Of a DNA stretch of 64,000 nt, positions 38,501 through 49,300 are shown piece by piece. The position numbers and the translations under genes were made by a program. Location of the stretch: the NCBI GenBank assembly GCA_030141605.1, contig JAQGDQ010000601.1, positions 62,001-126,000 of the forward strand, read 5' to 3'. The notes below the pieces were generated by a model that saw only the letters and a program-made list of their open reading frames with translations, made no database searches and was not told where the DNA came from. The DNA is from Tubiluchus corallicola. Its lineage: Eukaryota > Priapulida > Priapulimorpha > Priapulimorphida > Tubiluchidae. Within the stretch, counting starts at the first letter, position 1. Each line of letters begins with the position of its first letter.

Positions 38501-40592
38501 GAGAACGTATGGTCATAGACTTCAGCATCAATCGCAGCTCCAAGTTTTGTGGCTCTATGTCCGTACATTGCAACGCCGCGGAGAATGTAGCACAGCAGAT
38601 CTTGCAGGTGCGCCACTTCTGCCGTCTTTCCACACACCCCGATTGTGACGCAACCAGTCCTATTTTTCGTCTGCTCGCATTGGAAACAGAACATGTCTAT
38701 AAAAAAAGCCGCATATTTGTAGGTTTTAATCGAACACGCATAACCTTCTCGCAATAGGAATATTATTATTTAATTCAAATAAACTTTAGTAAATAAGATT
38801 TTATTTTCTTTACTGATGTTGATGTTTACTTTGTTGATATTGAAAAAATACAAATTTGGCGCTTTTAAGTCCCGCATCGTCAGTAGACAGGAATATTTAG
38901 TTTACTGTCAATGCGTGCCCGAGCGCTTAAATTATCTTACATCTGTCTGGAAAAAAACATACACATTTACACGCCTGAAGATAGGTGGGCAAATATGCAC
39001 GCGTCCTGTCGCAACATAGTGATTGCAAATCTAAATAGGTTAAGGTAACAATTAATCATTAATGTAAGCAATGCCCTCCACTATTGCAAGTTAATTTGAT
39101 TTCTCCAAAGTGATTCTGTCTGAAAGGAAAGTGACATACTGAAAAAATTTGTTCCATTGTTAGGCTTAAATGGGAAGTTACTTATAGTACTACATACTTA
39201 CATAATTACACAGCGAATTAATGACTGTGATCAGTCCGGTCTTAAAGTCAGTTGGGTGGTCTACTTTTGCATGGTGAATGAGGCATCTCTATGAGATGTT
39301 AGAGAATTCAGTTTGGTAGACAAGGTGAAGGAGAGGAGGTGGCTTCTCCTATTGCAAAGTTGTAGGCCCAGGCTTTTTTGGTAGTAACGTGACCCGCATG
39401 GAATATGCCACGGAGGCTTACAATCCACAGTCAACATTGGCATGGTAGAACATTCGTTTTTGAAATAGAGCTCAAGCTGTTTGAGAAGAGGTCAGACTTT
39501 TTCGGAATAAAAAGAAGTACTGCACATACCATTAGACACATTGGGCATTGGAGGACAGCTATAAGCCACGTGATTACGTGCACCAAAAACAGAACAATAA
39601 ACTCTTTTGACTATCACTCAAACTAACTTAGAATGAACCTGGTACTGACACTTGGCCGGGCCTCAACTGTTAGTGGAATTTAATGGCCACCTTGCAATCT
39701 CGCAATACATCTACACACAACCATTTGGGCCTGGAACACCTCGGAAAACCTTGAATCGGAATTTCTGAAAATTATCATGTGTAGAATTTCCTGTGAATAA
39801 ACGACAGGCCTATACTGGAAATGTCTGTTCATTCAGTTGGATAGTTAATTTTGTTTCATTTTTCTGTTTACCATTTTTGATGGACAATACTGTAGTTCTT
39901 TTTTTACTTTTTCAAATAAAGACAGATTTTAATTTATTCATGTTAAATGAATGTGTGAATTTATGCAAATTTTTCATGAAAATACAAATAGTCTAAAAAA
40001 TGAAACAAATGATAAAAATCGTGTAGTCAATATTTAAATCGAATGATTTTTATACAGTACAGCCATACAGTTCTGAAAAAGTTCATAAAGCATTAAACCC
40101 GAATGAAATACTGTCACGTTTGAACGAAAGCGACAGTGCAGCTGAAGTTGCTGAACGAATGCAAGATTCATAATCTTAATAATTTTTAGACGTTCTCTGG
40201 CTTAGTTTTTTATTCATTGCACCAAAGTATCACCTGTGAAGACTTTAGTAAAATGTAGAAAGTTTAGCGTTGAAAATTAAAAAAACTAAGACAATTTCAC
40301 TTCTGAATTGAATGCAACGCATTAATCATTCCTTATCTTAAAAACCTTAAATTACTATTAACTTAAGCACTTGTTAGATTTTAATAATTTTATTTAAAAA
40401 TTATAATTTGATGCGAAACTCACCCTCTTCTGCAAGCACTTTTGCCTTGGTTGCCAGGCTCCTCTTTTGGTTTGCCGAAGATTTGACGATCGCGGACATC
40501 GGTCGAACAATCCGGACAAAATCTGTCTGATTACGGAACAGCTGATGTGTTGCCAAACGACGTAATGCCGTGCGTGCTAACGGAGCAGCCAT
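32542..40592 (-). CDS. hcp: Mitochondrial hybrid-cluster protein (hydroxylamine reductase/prismane family), 11 exons, 632 aa
   Basis: HCPs carry a [4Fe-4S] and a hybrid Fe-S-O cluster; they reduce NO or hydroxylamine in vitro and in bacteria act in nitrosative-stress defence. Exons in transcript order: 40424-40592, 38489-38696, 38149-38254, 37676-37763, 37320-37480, 36940-37122, 36558-36692, 35185-35338, 34863-35026, 33840-33991, 32542-32920; all GT-AG, all phases join. ATG 40592 has a strong context (ACAATGG). Residues 1-56 (exon 1) form an Arg/Ala/Ser-rich presequence with no match to bacterial HCP; the family N-terminus MFCFQCEQT starts at 58. Proximal cluster Cys are C60, C63, C72, C78 (CX2CX8CX5C, class I spacing). 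Hybrid-cluster ligands are H312 (SGHD), E336 (THGE), C380 (TTNC), C475 (GGCDG), C503 (GCAKY), C530 (GQCNDAYG) and E564 (WFEQK): none missing. No electron-donor gene is beside it. Confidence 0.95.
33468..33577. mobile_element. Short fold-back MITE in an intron of the hybrid-cluster gene
   Basis: Left arm GGCCCAGTTTCACAAACCG...CACTAACTTAACGA is mirrored by the right arm TCATTAAGTTAGTG...TTTGTGAAATCGGCCCC. About 40-bp imperfect arms around a short loop make a stable hairpin. No reading frame. Confidence 0.7.
36812..36863. repeat. (GAT)n microsatellite
   Basis: GATGAT-rich tract with GAC and AAG interruptions in an intron of the hybrid-cluster gene. Confidence 0.8.
40424..40592 (-). other. First exon of the hybrid-cluster gene: mitochondrial presequence
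   Basis: The exon ends at GAGG|gtgagt, a consensus donor. It encodes 56 residues starting [19 protein letters not shown], with many Arg, Ala, Ser and Thr and no acidic residue until D24, as expected of an amphipathic mitochondrial import signal. The whole enzyme domain begins in the next exon, so the targeting part is a separate module added by a roughly 1.7-kb intron. Confidence 0.8.
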
Positions 40593-41118
40593 TGTTTCAG
40601 AAAACTTTCAAAACTGCGACTTACGTATGGAAGAGTTATTTATTCTCAGCTCAAGCCTTCACTGAGACTGTAAGCTGACTAAACAGAATCTAGCGCTGAT
40701 TATCAGCTTGCTTGGTGTTTGATTATTTACAGGAACTCGTCTTAGCTAATAGTGACGAAAGTTTCCCCAGGTCAAGGCCTTGCAGGGAACTATAATAACC
40801 CACGTGTGCTACGTACCAGCTTATGCCAACAAAAACTGTACTGCTTTCACAACATTTCACAACATGTGTCAGAAAGAATCAGAAAACATTTAAAATACAT
40901 GTACTTTAACGTTAAAAAACTGATCTGAGAAACGCTGATAATTTACTGCCGTTAGTTTAATAATAATTTTCGTTGATGGCAGCCATGCTGAAATATATAC
41001 TAGTAGGTAGTCTATTGTAGTGCTGATAGTTATAACATGGGGTGATAGTAAGCAGTATGAATTGAAAGAAGTACGGATATGTAAGTCTATAGTCGATTGT
41101 CGGTTTTGATATTTTTTA

Positions 41119-41228
41119 CCGCACTGAAAGAGCGTTCACCGAAAAAATGCTACCTCGGCGCGAGGCCCCCTGGAGGGTGAGGCCCCGGGGAAGTATCTCC
41201 ACTTCCCCCCCTCCTGAAATAGGCCCTG
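41119..41228. mobile_element. End fragment of a hAT MITE (family of 48773-49037)
   Basis: The segment running from about AATGCTACCTCGGCGCGAGG to GAAATAGGCCCTG is the reverse complement, with small changes, of the left end of the complete element at 48773-49037. No opposite terminus was found nearby, so this copy is truncated. Confidence 0.7.
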
Positions 41229-42007
41229 TGTCTGTGGTTATATGCCTATGTTTCTCTAAAGGTATATCAGTACGATATAATATTTCATTTCCTTGACTAT
41301 CACTGTATTGATGGGTTTCACCAATAGCCAGTACAGTGCATCAAGCACAGTATGCTTTTCACATGTCAGCGGGTATCAAGTTGACAGTCACGTGAAAAGC
41401 ATAAATGCAGTTATCTACCACACTATCTAAGACACTGCAATGCATTTTTAGAGAAAATAGCGCACAGTGTCATGACCGCTGACACAACTATGTTACGCAC
41501 ACAAATATACTAATAGATTAGCCTGTAACTCTAGACAAATAATGTACGATAAGATGGTTTATAAATTATGGGATCGTAATGATGCACCGGTAATTCATTA
41601 ACCTGATTGTTTGTTTAACGGAGGTTGACGGTCATAGATTTAAATGCCACGCGTGCGCATATAATTCTTTGCGCAAATTCCAATCTATAATTTCAGCTTA
41701 TCTTAAGTCGTAAGAGTGTGATCGATTTTTTTAGGTAGTCAACTCTTTGCAAACAGCAACAATTACTGTAAAAAGACGTTTTGTGAAGTTGTGATGAGGC
41801 GTAGCATCAGGGTCCAAAGGTGTCGGGTTAGTAGACCAACCTACTCGCAGTGAACCACCGGCAAAAGAACACAGTTTTAAATGTTTTTAAACGGAAACAG
41901 CAAATACTCTCTTAAATGATAGCAAGAACAGGAAAATTAAGGATAATATCTTTACATTAGGTCTGTAGGTAGCTACTAATAATCACTTTAATCAGCGCCA
42001 CGACAAT

Positions 42008-43158
42008 CAGGGGCGTCGTGCACCAAAAAAAATTAGCTGGGCCCGACTGTATATAATACCGGAACTTAAGTGTTTAAAAACGTATAATTTTGAATTCCCA
42101 CACCAGTTTTTTGCGTGCAAGAAAAACGATTTATATAAATAAATCGTTATTCCCAACTGGCATTTAATTTAAAGCTATAGCTACAGAAATTTAATTAAAA
42201 TTAAAAATTAATTTAAAATTAAAATTTAATTAAGTATTTATTAGCTGTCAGGAATCCAAAGATGACGACTACCAAAACATATGTACCTTTAATTTAATAT
42301 TTTTAACAATTACTAAACTTTTTATTCCGAGGCAAAATGAAGATATTGAACAAACAACAAACGTTATTTTTAAATGATTCAGCAACACAGTCAAAGCCAA
42401 CAACATAACATGAATACGTTACAGGATGACTATAGGGGTATAGTAGAAAAGCAATGACAGGTATTACAGTTTACACCAAGATAAAACAAAGAGGTTAAAG
42501 CGTAAAAAGCGATATACAGCGACACATATGAATTAATGCACTAAAAATTTGTACTAACGACGCAGAACATCATTCCAGAAGAACTCAACCACAGACTTCT
42601 TTGCTTTCTCAGCCTCAACTGCAAGGATCATCAGGTCACTCAGTCGTGACTGACTCATTGTACTGCGGAGAGCATTCTTGACAAATTTAAGAGCAGAAAA
42701 GGATCTCTCACAAGAGCAAGACGTAACGGACAGAGTCAGAATCAACTGGTATGCGATGAAGATCATTGGGTAAAGTTTGTCCAGTCCAGAAGAAGTCATA
42801 TAACAGTATACTGAGTGAATACAGTTTGTGTTGACATGTTCAGGAACAGTCTGCAGCCACAGCACGAGTGAACAAGCGGTACTCCAACTCGAGGATTTCT
42901 TCATCGAGATCAGCCATGTAGAAGGTGCAAAGAATCTTGACTTTCTCCATCTTGACATTAGATTCAATCAATAATCATACCTATGTGTATGTATATAATC
43001 GCATATCATGCAACAGTGGGAGCTTTCACCGTTCCTCAAAATTTCACACCTTACTGGTCTCATTGCAAGCCGCCGAAACCCTTAAAATTTTTGACATTTT
43101 GTAAACAATCGGGGGGCCCAGGCCTCCCCCCCCGGGCCCCTATAGCACGACGCCACTG
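42008..43158 (-). mobile_element. hAT transposon remnant with perfect 8-bp target duplication
   Basis: Termini CAGGGGCGTCGTGC and inverse of CAGTGGCGTCGTGC, flanked by exact ACGACAAT on both sides (42000-42007, 43159-43166). Minus-strand frame 42554-42967 contains the hAT C-terminal dimerisation block (SCSCERSFSALKFVKNALRS, then TMSQSRLSDLMIL). The upstream transposase domains are gone, so it would need a helper in trans. Confidence 0.9.
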
Positions 43159-43654
43159 ACGACAATGTTAACCATTAAACAAGTCAGTATTTTCGGTGTT
43201 ATCAGCAGAGATTTAAAAATACAAAGGTGCAAAAATTTAGTAGCATTTTTAACAAAAAATGTTCGATAAAAGCACAGAGTTTGTTGAATTGGAAAAAGCT
43301 AAAGTCGTGAACTGTTGACACTGTAACAAGTTCTTTGCGTTTCAAACCTTTTTTACAGAATTCGAAGTTTTCCTCGTCTTGCTAACAGCAAAATACAATT
43401 TTGTTGCATTGCATTGACCACTGACTGCAATTAGTTTTTCTAATACATCTTTAGCTTTAAATGAAATATGCTGCATATTACTATACAAATAATTTTTAAC
43501 TACAAATATTTGTCACAGAGTCCCGGGAATCATGAATTCAAATCTGCCGCTAAGCATTTCTTTTGCAATATTGCTAACTAGTTCATTTCAGTTCCTACAA
43601 TCTGCGAAAACTTACATATAGACATAGACATATACATATTCTTAGATATCTTTA

Positions 43655-44280
43655 TTGGTCATATATAATGCACATGGTAAACGTGATATTTGTCATTTCA
43701 GCTTTAGCTTTCCAATTTCGCAACTGCAAATTAAATTCAATTGTATATATAAATCTATAATTCAGAACTCTGTTACCCGTCTCATTACGAAAGCTAGAAA
43801 ATATGATCATATTACACCCATTCTAAAAGAATTACATTGCTTACCGATAAAGTTCCGAATTCAATTTAAAATTCTTTTTGTCACCTACAAAATACTGCTT
43901 GGTTTGGCACCTGTATACCTTACTGATCTTTTAATACGCTGTAACATAGGAAGAACACTTCGTTCTAATGCTAATGAACAAATTCATTTACATCAACGAA
44001 TCACTAATACAGTATTCAATGGTGAAAAAGCTTTTTCTGTCCGTGCCCGCATCCCTGGAATAACTTACCTGTTGCTGTACGTTCTGCAAATTCATTAGAA
44101 TGTTTTAAACAACATCTTAAAACACATTTGTTTAAACTGTACTTTTTATGTTGAGTTAATTTTAATTTAAATTTCTTTTAAAATTTAAGTTTTCAATGAA
44201 TTTTAAATTTATTTTATTGTTCAGCGTGCTGAGATTTTAAATGATGTAGTGCGCTATATAAATAAATTTTACATTACATT
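43655..44280 (+). mobile_element. LINE (CR1/L2-like) 3' end with (ACATT)n tail
   Basis: Encodes the reverse-transcriptase C-terminal region: ITKARKYDHITPILKELHCL, PIKFRIQFKILFVTYK, GLAPVYLTDLL, then a frame change and CFKQHLKTHLFKLYF. The 3' UTR ends GCGCTATATAAATAAATTTT followed by ACATT units (about 44266-44282). A 5'-truncated, frame-damaged copy. Confidence 0.8.
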
Positions 44281-45111
44281 ACAATTAAAATAAAGCTTAA
44301 ATTGAAAAGTGTTTAGAGTTTAGCTACTATTTAATGCTTTGATTGAAGTGGGAATAAATGATAATATAAAGCTATTTGTTCTTGAAACGGGTACATTAAA
44401 TGTTAAATATTAATCTGACTTTGTTTGCCAGAAACTTAAATTCTTTATGTAAAGGAAGATGAAAGTTGTCTGCCATAAATTTTCTTTAACATCTTCAATA
44501 ATATAGGTACTGTTGTTTTACATGAGATTAAACTTGAATCATTTATATATTGTTAACTCGTGTTTTAACCAGAAATTACAAATTAACCATTTGATGCTTG
44601 TGATCACTAGAAGCAACGCCTCGAACCGCCCAACCTCGTTAGGTTATTTTTTCTTTTTTTTTGTAGTTATGTGCTAAATTTTGGAGCGTTATATACGTGA
44701 CAACATTTATATAGAGTGAAAGTAAAGTTAGTGGCTGAGTTATTAATTAGGTGAGAGTCAGTACTTTAATTTGCGTTTGGCTGTCTATCTGTACTTTACC
44801 TAATGTTAGTAGTTGTGTCAAATTTAGTCTGAAGTAATAAATGTATTCGCTCGAAAGAATGTGATTACAATAGGCTATATTTTAGTCTGGGCACCTTTTA
44901 ATCAAATAGTTGTGCTTTTTTCCAACTACCAGTCGTACGAATAAGGTACGTATTTTATTAACCGCAAAACCAGTATTTAATCAGCAACTCAAAGACGTAA
45001 GCCTTGTGAATTTTTTCATATAAGAACATATTAATCAATATTATTTTCACAAATTTACTATTTTACTTGACAGTATACTTTCTAGTTCTTACAGATGGTC
45101 ACTATGCAGAT

Positions 45112-45298
45112 TAAAGAGGCGTCTACGTAGCATCGCGATGCGTATGCGTTTGGCAGGGGCGGAATAGATAAAATCGGTTTATATTGTTTTCAATGCACTA
45201 ATTTATGCAGCCTGTGTTATGCGTTATTCTTTTTCTGCAGCTATTCCGCAGGTGGAAGGGCATACGCGTCCGGATGCTACGTAAACACCACTTTACAA
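45112..45298. mobile_element. Fold-back element with 45-50 bp arms
   Basis: Left arm (GTCTACGTAGCATCGCGATG...GGGGCGGAATAG) and right arm (CTATTCCGCAGG...GGATGCTACGTAAACACC) are imperfect reverse complements around a loop of roughly 70 bp. The outer ends (TAAAGAGG / CCACTTTA) also pair. No coding content; probably a short MITE. Confidence 0.65.
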
Positions 45299-45349
45299 TT
45301 AAACTTTTATGACAATTACTAAGGCATCACATAATTAAATTAAAACACA

Positions 45350-46105
45350 TAGCCGATACATACATAACTCACATCTAAACATTATTTCAGAACGAGGGGA
45401 ATCTGTACTGTGGGTATTCAAGTGCGACGAAAACAACCATATTTCTGGTAGTTTGCGAAATGAATTAAATAGTGAACAATTTAATTTACAGCCGTGCATA
45501 TTTGTGCATTCAATATATGGGAACACAGAGTTACATGAGCACAAACGTATAATCATCACAACCCACAATTTATCTCACAATTTAGCTATAGAAACAGGTC
45601 GTTGGGCAAATGTACCTCGTGTGCGCAGGCTGTGTCATTGTGGAGAAATGCAGACAGAAGAACACTAAAAATTTGCTTCATAAACCACGCGTTGAATTAT
45701 AGCAACATTGCAAATTTATTCGATGGAGAATTAATGTCAATTGGAAAATTTATTTGCGACTGTACGCGTAGATTTTGAATTAAAAAGTATAGACTTTTGT
45801 TAGCGGACATATAACCGCATCATTGTGATTATCATTTAGGTAAAATATTTTTTATGAAATGCGTACAAATGCTTAGTTAGTAGTTTTTTCTCTACATAGA
45901 TTTTAAAATTAAATTTGTATACCTGTGTATATACATTGTGCAGCTATGTTGGATCAAATGGTTTGTATAATCTGGAAATCATTACCCGAGCTCTGCCCGC
46001 TGATAAAACCATCGGGTATACGTTGATTTTGTAATTTTCGTGTAAGAAATTTGATTTTCAGAAATAAAATATCTATCTATCTATATATCTATCTATAACT
46101 TGAAA
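45350..46105 (+). mobile_element. LINE 3' remnant with (ATCT)n tail
   Basis: Frame 45453-45668 ends in THNLSHNLAIETGRWANVPR and RRLCHCGEMQTEEH, the conserved Cys-rich C-terminus of many non-LTR retrotransposons, then stops. A non-coding 3' part ends in AATAAAATATCTATCTATCT and further ATCT units at about 46065-46100. Confidence 0.7.
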
Positions 46106-46366
46106 CAAGAAAATCTCTTTTTAATGAAAGATTAGATCATCAGAATATAATTATGTACACTGTACTCAAGCAACAAATCGTCTATACTAAGTACATAGAA
46201 AATAAAAACACTAAGATTGTCAGTAGTGATTTTGATACAATAGCATAGCAAAACTCTAATAAATGTACAGCAGACCACTTATAAAATTAAGTATGGCTGA
46301 AAACAGGCAATCACGTGTGTCTGGTTTCCTTATTATTTAACCTACTAATTATTTGATATGTTGCTC

Positions 46367-49300
46367 TTATATTGCCTGAACACACGAATCATTGGTGCCT
46401 TCTTTCTTCAGTGTCTCTTTACAACCATGCGCTTCAGTCTCCTCTGAAACAATAGGAATATACTGTGAAACTTCAGCTAGAATTTTAAAACATTAATTAT
46501 TATCTAGTTGTCTGGAGGCAAGTCTTACGCGTAAACTAATAAGGCATAAATTTAGATGTTAAAATAGATAATGCATGTTTTTATTTATATACATGTAAAT
46601 GTATTATGCATACTTTTACATAACGTAAATATTGTAATTATCATGCAAACATTAGGCTATAATATTTTATGTCAATAATTACTAAAGTGGATTACTAAGT
46701 ATAAATAATGGACAAATATTATATCTATATGAAAGTTAACAAATACGCTAAAAGCTAAGAAATACTACATGTCATGCACTATTAAGAAAGACAGCTGCCA
46801 AAATTTATTGTAATATAATTTAAAATACAAAGCATTAGTTAAAAAAACAGTGCTTGGTACATCAATCAATCATACAATCTTCTAAATATTTTACTATACA
46901 ATCAAATATATAAATTTTACTACTAAATATATATTATAAATACAGTGAAGAAATAATAATGTTCACATATCAAATTACACAAATAAGTCTCTCACTTCAG
47001 GCGAACTGTATAGTGCAAAATGTGGCGAAGTATTGAACATATTGCACAGTGTACCGAAAATAAAAAATACTGAAAATAACCGCAAGAAATGAGGTCTGAC
47101 TCGAAACACACTAAAGGCCCAACTAAATTTATTAATAAAAGGGAATATGCCAACCGTTGAAGTAAGACACATAAATAAGCAAAGTACAAGCCTGACATAT
47201 AAAAACTGAATAAATAAGTAAACAAATAAATAATAATATCAATCAAATAGTTAACTGAAGCTGAAGGTTCAACTCAAAGATAAATAAATACATCCCAGCA
47301 ACTAAACAAACATATAAACAAATAAACACTTACAAATAAAAAACAACTAGCAATTAAAAATAAGCAGATATATAAGCAAACAAGCAGCAAGTAGACAGAA
47401 CAGAAAAGCACACATTTTTTGTCTAGTCTGGCTAAAAAAGGTTTTAAATTTTCTATGAAATGTGTTGGGCACGCAGAGTCACGTGACTTACTCTACTAGA
47501 TATACAGGTTTCTACATCTTTGACGTCAGTCTGGAATATAAGAACTACCCAGCAGCATTGCAACCCCTTTTAATATCGTTGACTGTATTCTAGTACGACT
47601 TTGTGTATATCGTATACTTAGGCTGCATTAATTGCTTTAGTTAATTGAATGAGTCATTAGTTAGTTACTCATTAAGCGAATTTATCTACTACAATAAAGC
47701 AAGTTGTGACTGTAGGTATATGAGCTTGCATCTAGTTAACTCTGGGAAGGGTCCCACCTCATACCTGTCCTAGATCTCCTTTACAAAAAAGCAAGTGATT
47801 GGTTATACGCTCAACTGAACAGGCTGTCTAGTCAATAAACCGTCGTATTAGAGGACAAGGTCATCCACTTTTACCTTTTCTAGAAATTGAAACCAGGTTC
47901 AACACAGTGTGTCGAACGTGTTAAGGCAGTGAAGTCGTCCAACATGGCTTCCGCCGGACATTTATTAACAGTCGAAGTCAAGACATAATTATTACGGCGA
48001 CAGAAAGGGTTGCGTGCTCGAGCCGTGAGGCGAAAACAACAATCAACTGGCTATTATTTGTTATCTGACGTACTGCTGTAAACGGAAAATCAGGAGATCT
48101 GGTGCAGAAACAATCAGGCAATGACCAGATGTTGTATCAACAGTAGTTTCACGAGCTCCGGAGAGTCAGGACTCCACTGCACTCCACTAGGATTGGAGAA
48201 ATAACCTCATACGACTCTGGTACCTCACAAGCATTGTGGAACTGACCACGTAAGATTCCACCCACTGCTCGAGCTTTGGAAGAGTAGCTGCTCAAGACTC
48301 CACAAAGTTCGCATAACGAGTTAGTCACGTTATTCCAGCTTTCAGAGTGATGGAGAACTCAAATATTGGAATCCGACAGCTTGCGTCTGCAGTCACTACA
48401 ACTGTTAAGTATACTTACCTTACATCCTCCTCCCTCGGGTTAACTATTCTTCTGGTTATCTTAGGGTTTGTTATGGTTTTGAATTAAAGTAAATTGCTTT
48501 CGGTTCTTATTACTTTATTAAAAAATTAATTTATCAGTAATATTAAAAACTGTGTCGTTTGCTTCTATTCGGAATACGTATCTGTGAACTATGCTGAAAT
48601 GGAAAGATTCACTGAACCCACGTGTCAGCACGTATCATAAATTAGGAGAAATAAAGTGTTTGTGGTGTCGTAACGAAAGCGTCCAATACTCGCAACTCGG
48701 GATGTTACCCATATAACCAATCTCATTTACTGTATACGAGAACGCCCCATACCACAAGTGGTGCCCCACATACAGGGCCTATTTCAAGGGGGGAAAGTGG
48801 GGATACTTCCCCGGGGTCTCACCCTCCAGGGGGCCTCACACCGAGGTAACATTATTTTTTTGCTTTATGCGAACATACTGTATAACTCCATATTTTCTCT
48901 TCGAAAATGCTTCTCCGGCGTTCTAGCAGTTAAAAAATTTTCTGGGCGCCAACCATGGTGGCATACGCCCCCCCCCCCCCGAGGAGGTCTCACACGCCCC
49001 ACTTCCCCGGACCTCGCTTAGGCTGAAATAGGCCCTGCCCACATATCACATAGTCCTCCTATTATATGTGCAACGCTCCCTTTTGGGCTTAATTGAATGG
49101 CGTAGGTGGGATGGGGAGACTATGCATTATTACACTCGTACAGCAAAATGTTACACCCGCTCTTCCTGATGTTAAGATCCGCCAGTCGAGATGTTGCTGA
49201 CTTAATCTGGCCTTTTTTGCAATGGAAATTATTTATTATAGTGACGCATATTCAATTACATCAATAAAAAACTCATCATAATACAAGAACACAAAATTTT

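Larger units (their letters stand above)
40593..46366. other. Repeat-dominated interval between two minus-strand genes
   Basis: The part just above 40592 is the promoter side of the hybrid-cluster gene. The rest holds a hAT end fragment (41119-41228), a hAT element with transposase remnant (42008-43158), a LINE remnant (43655-44280), a fold-back repeat (45112-45298) and a second LINE remnant (45350-46105). No cellular gene was recognised. Confidence 0.6.

Noticed and set aside
32542-40592. Bacterial contamination or very recent bacterial transfer
   Set aside because: Ten GT-AG introns, a presequence exon and base composition like the neighbouring genes all point to a long-resident nuclear gene.
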